Positions 43,222 through 51,148 of a DNA stretch of 64,000 nt are shown in pieces. This DNA comes from Lentisphaerota bacterium (GTDB lineage: Bacteria > Verrucomicrobiota > Lentisphaeria > Victivallales > UBA1829), in assembly GCA_015061915.1 (NCBI GenBank), contig SUVR01000003.1:124001-188000 (forward strand). The letters are read 5' to 3'. Position 1 is the first letter of the stretch. The number at the start of each line of letters is the position of its first letter. The notes under the pieces were generated by a model. The model saw nothing but the letters and a program-made list of their open reading frames with translations, searched no databases and was not told the origin of the DNA. The position numbers were made by a program, and so were the translations under genes.

Positions 43222-44127
43222 TTATGCAAAAAGGTTTTCCGGATAGACACCCTTGGCAATGAGCGCCTTGATGTCCGCCTGAACTCTGGGTTTGTCTTCC
43301 CGGTAGGTGACGCCGAACCAGGAGTCCGCACTGCGGAGGACTTTCACATTCGCCTTGCCGTTGTGGATCATTTCCGCCACAACGAAGGGAATGTAGAACT
43401 CGCTCTTGAGTTCCGTGCCGCGTTCCTTCAGGAACTCTTCAAACATAGCACCCATGCCGTCGAACAGGGAGGGCATAAAGCCCCAGAAGTTCATGCTGGA
43501 GATCTCTTCGCCGCAGAGTTCAACCTTTTCGCCGTTGTCATCGGTGAACACCGCTCTGCCGCCGCCGAGGGCTTCGATCTTGGTGCGTTCAATGACTTCT
43601 TTGAGGTTGTTGTTTTCGTCCAGTTCGCAGATGCCGCGGGAGACGGAGCCGAACTCGGAAAGCGTGTTCTTGATGGGGAAGCCCACCATGTAGAACTGGG
43701 AAGGATCGGTGTTTTCGCTCAAAGCCTTGCCCAGCTGTTCAAAGCCGCTCTTGCCGTAGAAGTCGTCCGCATTGATCACGGCGAAGGGTTCGTTGACTTT
43801 GCCCGCTGCGCACATAACGGCGTGACCGGTGCCCCAGGGTTTCGTTCTGCCTTCGGGAACCGTGAAGGGAGCCGGGATCGCATCCAGTTGCTGATAAACA
43901 TAATCCAGCTCGATCTTGCCTTCCCAGCGCTTGGAAACGACTTCCTTGAAGTCCGCTTCAATATCCTTACGGATGATGAAGACCACTTTGCCGAAGCCGC
44001 CGCGGATGGCGTCGTAAATGGAATAGTCCAGAATGATCTCGCCGTTGGGACCCACGGGGTCGATCTGTTTCAGCCCGCCGTAACGGGAGCCCATACCGGC
44101 TGCAAGAACCACAAGTGTCGGTTTCAT
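43222..44127 (-). CDS. Sugar-1-phosphate nucleotidyltransferase (NDP-sugar pyrophosphorylase)
   Basis: 301 residues, GT-A-like nucleotidyltransferase fold. The N-terminal signature LAAGMGSRYGGLKQIDPVGP binds the nucleotide; ADDFYGKSGFEQLGKAL contains the metal-binding Asp; PWGTGHAVMCAAGKV precedes it. No C-terminal acyltransferase domain. By position between the ROK gene and the NahK-like gene it probably makes UDP-GalNAc or UDP-GlcNAc from the 1-phosphate and UTP. UDP-glucose formation is the alternative. 24 nt after the ROK gene. Confidence 0.85.
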   Translation of the reverse strand: MKPTLVVLAAGMGSRYGGLKQIDPVGPNGEIILDYSIYDAIRGGFGKVVFIIRKDIEADFKEVVSKRWEGKIELDYVYQQLDAIPAPFTVPEGRTKPWGTGHAVMCAAGKVNEPFAVINADDFYGKSGFEQLGKALSENTDPSQFYMVGFPIKNTLSEFGSVSRGICELDENNNLKEVIERTKIEALGGGRAVFTDDNGEKVELCGEEISSMNFWGFMPSLFDGMGAMFEEFLKERGTELKSEFYIPFVVAEMIHNGKANVKVLRSADSWFGVTYREDKPRVQADIKALIAKGVYPENLFA

Positions 44128-44151
44128 AGTCAGTTTTCCCTCGCTTTCCGA

Positions 44152-45552
44152 TTATGCCATGGGGAGGGACGCAGCTGCGATCGCCTGACCGTGACGTTTC
44201 GTCTTTTCGTCCGGAACCTCGAAGACAACCGTGTATTCGGGGAACTGGGTCTTGATGACATTTTCGGCTTCCGCCTGGATGATGTCGCCGCCCTTGCCGG
44301 AGGTGACACGGCCCAGGAAGAGAACGCTCTTGATTTCGGGATAGAAGTCGCAGAAACGGGCAATGGTGTAACCGAAGGCAACACCGATGCTGCGATAGAT
44401 CTTTTCTGCTCTGGGATCGCCTTCTTCCATGAGCTTCTGGACGCCGATGAGGCGTTCCGGGAACTTCATTTCAGCGGGGAATTCAATACCGGCGAGGGGA
44501 GCCAGACGGGCAACACCCTGCTGGGAGAAGAACTGCACGCCACAGCCCAGGTCGCCGCTCCATTCGTCAGCGGGAGCACCGTCGCGGTAGTCGATGGGCA
44601 CGAAAGCCAGTTCGTTCAGCCAGTCGGTGATATTACCGTCCGGGTTCACGTAGCCGCCAGCCATACTGGTTCCGAGGGAGACGCCCAGGATGCTGTTGCT
44701 GTTCAGCTGCATGGAACCGGCAAGTGCGGTCACTTCGCCGTCGTTGACGATTTCAAAGGGAACGCCCATTTCCTTGGCGACATCCAGGAAGATGTTGGCG
44801 ACTTTGCTTTCAAAGTCCTGCTTGGGCACGCCGCGGAAGAGAGAGGAGATACGGACGCGGTTCTGGACGATCACACCGGCAGTGGAGCCGCCGATGGCAT
44901 CCACGCGGGGCAGGTGAGCTGCAGCACGCTTGAGGGAGTCCAGGATACCTTCTTTGTGGTAGGAGGGATCCTGCTGGAAGTAGGGGTCCCATGCGATTTC
45001 TTCAGAGAAGACCACTTCGCCGTCGATCATGGCAGCGGCTTTGCGGTCGGAACCGCCCAGGTCGAACCCGATCCGGCAGCCGTTCAGGTGTCTGCCGAGG
45101 GGCTGAGCGGTGGTTTTTGCGGCGGGAGCGTTTTCGTACGGGGTGTAGCAGATTTCCACGGGGTTGCTGTAAATGTTGCCCATGACTTCGGAGTCGAACT
45201 TGCGTTCGCCGTTCTGCAGGTCGTAGATCGCCTTCATGGCATCGGCAACGCGCTGATCGCCGGCGATGGTCACTTTGTAGCCGCCATAGATCCAGAACAT
45301 GGACTTGACGAGACGTTCCACGTGGCGCAGGTTCGCCTGGAATTCACCTTCGTTTGCGTCGCCGAAAAGGATCGTTTCATAGACGCTTGCGCTCTGATCG
45401 TTCCGTTCCATCACGATCTTCACGTTCACGGCTTTGCCGGAAGCCTTCACGGCTGCCTGAAAAGCGCGGTCCCAGAGTACTGCCGGCACAAAGTCGGTGT
45501 CAAGACACGGCACAATGCCCGGTTTTGCATTTTTTGCGATTTCTGCCATCAT
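44152..45552 (-). CDS. ROK-family sugar kinase-like protein with N-terminal extension
   Basis: 466 residues, about 150 longer than usual ROK kinases. The extra N-terminal part (1-~155) has no recognised motif. The ROK-type region begins with IGFDLGGSDRKAAA (phosphate loop) and includes IGGSTAGVIV, VNDGEVTALAGSM (catalytic Asp) and SLGTSMAGGYV. The usual CxCGxxGC zinc motif of glucokinases is not visible; DLGCGVQFFSQ stands near that position. Start ATG at 45552 with AGGAG 9 nt upstream. First gene of the hexosamine operon. It may phosphorylate a second amino sugar or be a sensor-like relative. Confidence 0.7.
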   Translation of the reverse strand: MMAEIAKNAKPGIVPCLDTDFVPAVLWDRAFQAAVKASGKAVNVKIVMERNDQSASVYETILFGDANEGEFQANLRHVERLVKSMFWIYGGYKVTIAGDQRVADAMKAIYDLQNGERKFDSEVMGNIYSNPVEICYTPYENAPAAKTTAQPLGRHLNGCRIGFDLGGSDRKAAAMIDGEVVFSEEIAWDPYFQQDPSYHKEGILDSLKRAAAHLPRVDAIGGSTAGVIVQNRVRISSLFRGVPKQDFESKVANIFLDVAKEMGVPFEIVNDGEVTALAGSMQLNSNSILGVSLGTSMAGGYVNPDGNITDWLNELAFVPIDYRDGAPADEWSGDLGCGVQFFSQQGVARLAPLAGIEFPAEMKFPERLIGVQKLMEEGDPRAEKIYRSIGVAFGYTIARFCDFYPEIKSVLFLGRVTSGKGGDIIQAEAENVIKTQFPEYTVVFEVPDEKTKRHGQAIAAASLPMA

Positions 45553-45639
45553 GGTTTGTTTCTCCTTATGACGGTTGTTTTATGTTGATTTTGGTTGAAT
45601 TTTGAACGTTTCTCCTGAAAAAATCGCAGGATTACCCTT

Positions 45640-45668
45640 AATCTACACTCAAAACAAATGAAAGTCAA
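45640..45668 (-). promoter_or_regulatory. Putative promoter of the hexosamine-salvage operon
   Basis: Minus strand TTGACT, 17-bp spacer, TAGATT, about 88 nt before the ROK start codon. Confidence 0.55.
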
Positions 45669-45732
45669 CAAAAAAATATGAAAAAAGCAACTTTTTTATA
45701 TATAAATGTGCCGTGGCGCTGCAGAAAAGAGA

Positions 45733-46698
45733 TTATTTCGCGCGGAAAGTGAGGGGGATCGCCATTGCGCGGGGCGGGGCGGGCACGACTTTCAGATTGC
45801 GCATCGTGTTGCGGACGGCGTCATCCATTGCGGCAATGCCGGAAGACCGGGTGATCTTCCAATCCACGACCTGCCCGTTCGATGCGATCGAAACCATGAC
45901 CAGCGTTTCCGGTTTGCGATTTCCCAGTTGAGCATCGGATGGCTGACGGAACCGGGGTTCCACGAATGCTTTGAGTTTTCCAAGATATTCCCGGTCTTTT
46001 GAGTCTGCCAAAATACCTTCCACGCCGGATCCCAGTCCAGCCGTTCCTTTCCGGAAATCGGCAAGTGCCTGTGCCCGGTTGCGCGCAGCCTTTTCCGCCG
46101 CCTCTCGGGCAGCCCGTTCCCGGGCAACTCTCTGTCTTTCCGCCTGTTCCCGTATCTTCCGGGTAACATCGGATTCCCGTTCCCGGGTGACCGTTTTATT
46201 CTTATTCTTTTCCCGTTGCGCCCGGATCCGTTCCTCAATGGAGGGGTGTCTCGGCTTGGGCTTCGGCTTGACCTGCGGCTGCGGTTTGGGTTTCGGTTTG
46301 GGTTTGGGTTTCGGTTTTACTTCCGGCTGTTTCGGCTCCGGTGGTTTTATTTCGGGCCGCGGAGGGGGCGGGGGCAATTCCGGCAGAGGTTCGATCTCCG
46401 GCAGCGGGGGAAGCGGCTGATATGCTTCCGGCTCCCGTGTCGGGACCGGTGTTTCCGGAGCCGGCAGCGGTGCGCTGGAACCGGGCAGATTCATAACCAC
46501 CGGAATAATGACTTCTTTCGGAAAAACGGGTACTTCCTCCCGTTTCAATCTTTCGTTATCAAACCATGTCAGCAGGCACAGAAAAGGAACCAGCAGTGCA
46601 TGAACGATCACAACGGTGAGGGTCAGTTTTCTGTTGATTGCCCCGTTGTAAGGATCCATACCGTGACGGATCAACTGTGCCGCATCGGAAAGTCTCAC
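45733..46698 (-). CDS. TonB/TolA-type energy-transducing protein
   Basis: 321 residues spanning the periplasm. One N-terminal transmembrane helix (~26-45). A Pro-rich section with PKPKPKPKPKPQPQ (~70-150), then a charged helical rod (~150-215, RERAAREAAEKAARNRAQ). The C-terminal TonB_C-like domain carries VMVSIASNGQVVDWKITRSSG. The helical rod and position with tolQ/tolR favour TolA, whereas the Pro-Lys region is TonB-like. Start overlaps the tolR-like stop in ATGA. Confidence 0.82.
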   Translation of the reverse strand: MRLSDAAQLIRHGMDPYNGAINRKLTLTVVIVHALLVPFLCLLTWFDNERLKREEVPVFPKEVIIPVVMNLPGSSAPLPAPETPVPTREPEAYQPLPPLPEIEPLPELPPPPPRPEIKPPEPKQPEVKPKPKPKPKPKPQPQVKPKPKPRHPSIEERIRAQREKNKNKTVTRERESDVTRKIREQAERQRVARERAAREAAEKAARNRAQALADFRKGTAGLGSGVEGILADSKDREYLGKLKAFVEPRFRQPSDAQLGNRKPETLVMVSIASNGQVVDWKITRSSGIAAMDDAVRNTMRNLKVVPAPPRAMAIPLTFRAK

Positions 46699-47114
46699 TG
46701 TTCCGCCTCCTCCGTGGTGACGAGGGAGACATTTTTGAAGCCGTTTCCGTGGATCTTTGCCAGGAAAGCAATCACTTTTCCATAGGACAATTCTTTGTCT
46801 GCCCGCAGGAATATTTTGAAGTCAGGATTTCCCCGGAAAGACATCAGTTTCATAATACATTCATCCTGAGAGATCGTGTTGCCTTCATAGATCACATTGC
46901 CATCTTTGGTCAGGTTGATTGTTTTGAGGTTCTGTTCATCTGCTGCGTCCTTCGGAAGAGGGTCTGCATTCATTTGCGGGGGATCGACTTCAATGGTGTA
47001 CTCCAGCAAAGGGGCCGTAATCATAAAGATGATCAGCAGAAAAAAGAGCGTGTCGATCAATGGGGTCAAGTTGATCGTATCATAAGGAGATGAGTTGAAA
47101 CGGCGTCTTGCCAT
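46695..47114 (-). CDS. ExbD/TolR family biopolymer transport protein
   Basis: 139 residues. Short cytoplasmic N-terminus, then one transmembrane helix containing the conserved Asp in NLTPLIDTLFFLLIIFM, which is the proton-path residue of ExbD/TolR. The periplasmic domain includes IFLRADKELSYGKVIAFLAKI. It pairs with the TolQ-like channel 9 nt upstream and overlaps the tonB/tolA-like gene by 4 nt. Confidence 0.9.
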   Translation of the reverse strand: MARRRFNSSPYDTINLTPLIDTLFFLLIIFMITAPLLEYTIEVDPPQMNADPLPKDAADEQNLKTINLTKDGNVIYEGNTISQDECIMKLMSFRGNPDFKIFLRADKELSYGKVIAFLAKIHGNGFKNVSLVTTEEAEQ

Positions 47115-47123
47115 AGTATCACC

Positions 47124-47864
47124 TCAATATTGCTGTCCGTCAGATGCAGCGGCGATGCTGTCGAGCTGTTCGATCTTGAGTCTGGAATGAAATTCCTCCG
47201 CGAAGTTATCCAACTGAACCGTCATCTTGCGGATGGCGGCAGTAATGATATTGTATCCCACCAGCGACGGGATGGCAACGATAAGTGCGATGACCGTGGT
47301 AAGAAGAGCGCCGGAAACGCCGGGTGCGAGCGTACTGATATCTGCTTTTCCCTGGCTTGCAAGGTTGGTAAATGCGATTGTAATACCCCAAACCGTACCG
47401 AAAAGTCCGAGGAAGGGGCTGGCGCTGACGGCAGTCTGCAGGAAGATCATGCTTTTATCCAGTTTTACCAACTGGTCTTCGATCGTTTGTTCCACATTGG
47501 ACTTAACGATTTCCAGTTCAGCATCGCTGAGTGCGCGGCGTGTTCCTGTTGCCCGGTCGACCAGATGAAAAGCCTCAATCCTGTTTTTTGCGGCGAGGTA
47601 GACTGCAGCGAGGGGGCAATACGCCAAATTGGAAGACTCATTCAAGGAAAGCGGCGAACGTTTTTCCCGGAAAACCTTGAGGAAACGGTTGTTTGCTTCT
47701 TCCAGTTTACGCATACCGCAGTATTTGTTGACCATCACGATCCAGGTGAAGATGGAAAAGATGAAGAGGACAATACAAATAAGCTGTCCCAGCAGGTCGC
47801 TGTGTGAAAAAGCGTAAAGCAGACCGCTGTCAGAGGCGAGAATTGGCGAAAAAATAGTGTACAT
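47124..47864 (-). CDS. MotA/TolQ/ExbB family proton channel
   Basis: 246 residues, three transmembrane helices: ~24-44, and the two conserved ones around ASPFLGLFGTVWGITIAFTNL and APGVSGALLTTVIALIVAIPSLVGYN. These carry the small/polar residues that face the TolR/ExbD Asp. The N-terminal helix precedes a large cytoplasmic loop, as in TolQ. First gene of the tolQRA-like operon. Confidence 0.9.
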   Translation of the reverse strand: MYTIFSPILASDSGLLYAFSHSDLLGQLICIVLFIFSIFTWIVMVNKYCGMRKLEEANNRFLKVFREKRSPLSLNESSNLAYCPLAAVYLAAKNRIEAFHLVDRATGTRRALSDAELEIVKSNVEQTIEDQLVKLDKSMIFLQTAVSASPFLGLFGTVWGITIAFTNLASQGKADISTLAPGVSGALLTTVIALIVAIPSLVGYNIITAAIRKMTVQLDNFAEEFHSRLKIEQLDSIAAASDGQQY

Positions 47865-47921
47865 AATTGATTTTTACCCTTCAAAGTTTAATTTTTTCAA
47901 AAAAAGAGCTTCTTTTTTCTA

Positions 47922-47950
47922 AAAATACTTTGCCCTTTGCTAAAAATCAA
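47922..47950 (-). promoter_or_regulatory. Putative tolQRA promoter (overlaps divergent ROK promoter)
   Basis: Minus strand TTGATT, 17-bp spacer, TATTTT. It overlaps the plus-strand promoter at 47930-47958, so the two probably exclude each other. Confidence 0.45.
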
Positions 47951-47958
47951 TGTATATT
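47930..47958 (+). promoter_or_regulatory. Putative promoter of the ROK kinase operon
   Basis: TTGCCC, 17-bp spacer, TATATT, 53 nt before the start at 48012. Confidence 0.5.
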
Positions 47959-48011
47959 GTAAAAATATTTGATAAAAAAACATTAAAATCAGGTTAAGGA
48001 GCAAAAAAATT

Positions 48012-49016
48012 ATGGAAAAACCGTTTTATGTGTTGGGCTTTGATATCGGCGGGACCAAGATTGCAATCTGTCTTGGTACCAGTGATGGGAAACTGATCGG
48101 TTCCACTCGTGTGGGAAATCAGGACCGTGATCCTGCCGAAGTGCTTCCTGAACTTGTTGCTGCCGGAAAAAAGCTGCTCGCAGATACCGGTATTGCTGAA
48201 AGCGATCTGCGTGCAATCGGGATCGGTTCCCCCTCCCCTATGGATTTTGAAAAGGGGATCATCCTCGGTCCCTTCAACATGAAGCTTTGGAAACACGTGG
48301 CGATCCGGGATTACCTTGCAGAAGCTTTTGGCGTGGAAGCGTTCTTTGATAACGATGCCAATGCTGCCGGTTTGGCAGAATGGATCTTCGGCGCAGGTCA
48401 GAATACCCAGAATATGTTGTATCTCACGATGAGTACGGGAATCGGTGCCGGGATCATTGCCAATGGCAGACTCCTCCGCGGCAAAGAGAACTACGGCGGT
48501 GAAGTCGGACACATGGTCCTGGATGTGAATGGCCCTGTGTGCAACTGCGGTTTGCGCGGTGACTATGAAGCATTCTGCGGCGGGAAGGCGATTGCTCAGA
48601 GACTGCAGGAAGAACTGAAAGACAAACCGGAATCCGCCATTATGAGAGCAGCCGGCGGCGATGTGGAAAAGATCGATATGCGCGCGCTGGAGATCGCCGT
48701 GCGTGAAGGTGATGAATACGCCTGCAAAGTGTGGGATGATATGATTGAACGCAATGCCCAGGCAATGGGTATGCTTATGAATATTTTTAATCCCGAGATC
48801 ATTGCTCTCGGAACCATCGCTCTGCGGACCGGCGATCTCTTTATGAAGCCGCTGCTGGAACGGGTCGGTAAATATTCCTGGAAGCAGATGAACAGCGTCT
48901 GTTCCATCGTGACCAGTAAGCTTGATACGAAAATCGGCGAATACTCCGGCGTGGCTGTCGCTCTCTACTCCCTGTATGAACGTGGCGATTGGCAGTTGCC
49001 CTGGGAACAGAAATAA
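48012..49016 (+). CDS. ROK-family glucokinase
   Basis: 334 residues. N-terminal phosphate loop FDIGGTKIAICLG (Asp11-Lys16), central DNDANAAGLAEW with the catalytic Asp, STGIGAGIIANGRLLRG, and the ROK zinc-binding motif CNCGLRGDYEAFCGG. All active-site elements of bacterial glucokinases are present. It heads an operon with a small membrane protein, heptose-7-phosphate kinase, Maf and an AmpG-like permease. It may thus feed hexose phosphate into envelope sugar synthesis. Other hexoses (GlcNAc, ManNAc) cannot be excluded. Confidence 0.87.
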   Translation: MEKPFYVLGFDIGGTKIAICLGTSDGKLIGSTRVGNQDRDPAEVLPELVAAGKKLLADTGIAESDLRAIGIGSPSPMDFEKGIILGPFNMKLWKHVAIRDYLAEAFGVEAFFDNDANAAGLAEWIFGAGQNTQNMLYLTMSTGIGAGIIANGRLLRGKENYGGEVGHMVLDVNGPVCNCGLRGDYEAFCGGKAIAQRLQEELKDKPESAIMRAAGGDVEKIDMRALEIAVREGDEYACKVWDDMIERNAQAMGMLMNIFNPEIIALGTIALRTGDLFMKPLLERVGKYSWKQMNSVCSIVTSKLDTKIGEYSGVAVALYSLYERGDWQLPWEQK

Positions 49017-49044
49017 GCGTATCCCGGGCGGAGAGGAACAGAAT

Positions 49045-49542
49045 ATGGCAAACGGAAAAAAAGATCTGAAACAATACTATTCCTGCAAACGCAAGCCGGA
49101 CTTTGTGACCTGGACTGCGATCGGGTTGTTTCTGATTGTGATTCTGCTTCAGGTGTACCTGATCGTGTTCCTGCCAATGCAGCTCCGGGAAGGTGAAACA
49201 CTGGCGTATAATGTGGCACGGGATAAGATGCTGCAGAATATTGATGTGTTGCGTTCAAGACTGCCGAAAGTGAAAATGACCGATGAGCTTGCCGAAGGCG
49301 AGCTGCAGATGACAAGAAGCGCTTTTGAGCGTTTGATGCTTTATACCCGTGAACACCGGGACGGATTGGATCTGGCTCAGGTCACAGAGCTTTCGCAACG
49401 TTTCCAGATGTTTGATTTCATGCTGCGGCGCTGGACGGCAAAACAGCCGCAGTATTATCTCCACCGGGAAACGATCGATCAGAAAAAATATGTACGAATG
49501 CTCGAAAAGCGCATTCAGGAACAGGAGACAATTTCAAAATGA
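49045..49542 (+). CDS. Small single-pass membrane protein of unknown function
   Basis: 165 residues from MANGKKDLKQYY at 49045, which has GAGAGGA upstream; the ORF-track start lies inside the ROK gene. A basic N-terminus (~20 residues) precedes one transmembrane helix (FVTWTAIGLFLIVILLQVYLIVFL). A charged, mostly helical extracytoplasmic part of ~110 residues follows. No recognised domain. Its stop overlaps the hldA start in ATGA, so the two are translationally coupled. Confidence 0.65.
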   Translation: MANGKKDLKQYYSCKRKPDFVTWTAIGLFLIVILLQVYLIVFLPMQLREGETLAYNVARDKMLQNIDVLRSRLPKVKMTDELAEGELQMTRSAFERLMLYTREHRDGLDLAQVTELSQRFQMFDFMLRRWTAKQPQYYLHRETIDQKKYVRMLEKRIQEQETISK

Positions 49543-50558
49543 GTATTTCCGCAGACCGCTTGAATGCGATTATCGAAAAAACAAAAAATGTCCGGATCGC
49601 AGTTCTTGGCGACCTGATGCTGGATCGCTATGTTTCCGGTACGGCATCCCGTCTTTCTCAGGAAGCTCCGGTTCCTGTGCTTCATGTCCGCAAATCGGAA
49701 GTCCGGCTTGGCGGTGCAGCGAATGTGATGCGTAACCTGACCAGTCTTGGTGTTCAAAAAGTTCTTGCATTCGGGATCGTCGGGCAGGATCGGGATGGCG
49801 AAGAACTTTGTACCTTGTTGAACCGTGGCGGGGTTGATACAGAAGGTGTCCTTGCTGTTCCGGATCGCCGGACTACTGTAAAACAGCGCGTGATCGCCAG
49901 CAGTCAGCAGGTGGTCCGTATGGATTTTGAAGATACGGAGCCTGTTGCGGAAGAAGTGCGCAATGCACTGGTTGATATGATCTGCGCCCGGATCAGGACC
50001 CATGAGATCGATGCACTGATCCTGGAGGATTACGCCAAAGGTCTGCTGGAACGGGAAATGCTTCAGGTGATCGCAGATACTGCCCGTGAGTATGGCGTTT
50101 ATACATCACTTGATCCGCATCCCGGTCACGATATGAAGGTGCGCGGTCTTTCCCTGATGACTCCGAACCGGGCAGAAGCATTTGATCTTGCAGAGCATTA
50201 CTGGACAGAACCGGAAGATGTGGTGGAAGAGGACTGTGTCTTGCGAAAAGTCGCAGCAAAAGTTATGGAAAACTGGATACCGGATTCTCTGTTGGTTACA
50301 TTGAGTCATCAGGGTATGGCACTCTTCAAACGGGAGCAGCCGGAATCGATTTTCGTGATCCCGACTCTTGCCAAGGAAGTTTTCGATGTTTGTGGTGCCG
50401 GTGATACCGTGATCGCGACTTACACCCTTTGTATGGCTGCAGGCTCGACCGGTGAAGAGGCCGCAGAAATTGCCAATCATGCTGCCGGGATCGTCGTTGG
50501 GAAGGCGGGCACTGCTGTTACGGATATTCCCGAATTGATGGCAAGTTTTCACTGGTAA
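49539..50558 (+). CDS. hldA: D-glycero-beta-D-manno-heptose-7-phosphate kinase
   Basis: Phosphorylates heptose-7-phosphate at C1 in ADP-heptose synthesis for LPS core. 339 residues, pfkB/RfaE domain I: LGDLMLDRYVSGTASRLSQEAP, RLGGAANVMRNLTSLG and CGAGDTVIATYTL (catalytic Asp). The adenylyltransferase domain II of bifunctional HldE is absent, so a separate hldC must lie elsewhere. Presence of this gene supports a heptose-containing LPS. Confidence 0.9.
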   Translation: MSISADRLNAIIEKTKNVRIAVLGDLMLDRYVSGTASRLSQEAPVPVLHVRKSEVRLGGAANVMRNLTSLGVQKVLAFGIVGQDRDGEELCTLLNRGGVDTEGVLAVPDRRTTVKQRVIASSQQVVRMDFEDTEPVAEEVRNALVDMICARIRTHEIDALILEDYAKGLLEREMLQVIADTAREYGVYTSLDPHPGHDMKVRGLSLMTPNRAEAFDLAEHYWTEPEDVVEEDCVLRKVAAKVMENWIPDSLLVTLSHQGMALFKREQPESIFVIPTLAKEVFDVCGAGDTVIATYTLCMAAGSTGEEAAEIANHAAGIVVGKAGTAVTDIPELMASFHW

Positions 50559-50565
50559 TCGCAAA

Positions 50566-51147
50566 ATGACGGCACGGAAGATCATTCTCGCCTCCGCTTC
50601 TCCAAGAAGAAGAGAATTGCTGACGAAGGCCGGGTTTCCGGTTTTTGAGATCGTACCTTCCCCCGCCGATGAATTGATGCCGGATGGTGTGAATGTTTAC
50701 CGTCTTGCTCTCGAAAATGCAGTCCGGAAGGCGATTGCCGTGGCAGACCTTCATCCGGACGCCCTGGTAATCGGTGCGGATACATTGATCGAATTTGAAA
50801 ATGAGGCTATTGGCAAGCCCCGGGATCGGCAGGACGCCATAGATACTCTTTGCCGACTTGCCGGAAAAACACATTGCGTTACCACCGGAGTGTGTCTCTG
50901 CTGCCGTGCTGTAAACCTGCTGACCCGTTTTGCCGGGATCAGCACGGTGGAATTTCTCCCTTTTGACAGAGCCACTGCAGAAAGATATGCAGAACTTGTT
51001 CCGGTTCTGGATAAAGCCGGTTCCTATGCCATTCAGGATCACGGAGAAATGATCATTAAAAAAATCACAGGCGATTATGACAATATTGTCGGGCTGCCTG
51101 CTGCCCGTTTGAAAGAAGCGCTTGAAACAGCTTTGGAGGTATGCTGA
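50566..51147 (+). CDS. maf: Maf-like nucleotide pyrophosphatase
   Basis: House-cleaning nucleoside triphosphate pyrophosphatase. 193 residues, standard size. Signature motifs are ASASPRRRELL at the N-terminus, VIGADTLIEFENEAIGKP, and the C-terminal SYAIQDHGEMIIKKITGDYDNIVGLP. Cytoplasmic. Separated by 7 nt from hldA; its stop precedes the transporter start by 1 nt. Confidence 0.92.
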   Translation: MTARKIILASASPRRRELLTKAGFPVFEIVPSPADELMPDGVNVYRLALENAVRKAIAVADLHPDALVIGADTLIEFENEAIGKPRDRQDAIDTLCRLAGKTHCVTTGVCLCCRAVNLLTRFAGISTVEFLPFDRATAERYAELVPVLDKAGSYAIQDHGEMIIKKITGDYDNIVGLPAARLKEALETALEVC

Positions 51148-51148
51148 T

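Noticed and set aside
42211-45588. 1125-residue plus-strand ORF antisense to the whole hexosamine operon
   Set aside because: It is the complement of four well-recognised genes. Its protein has no family pattern, and long antisense ORFs are expected from this codon bias.
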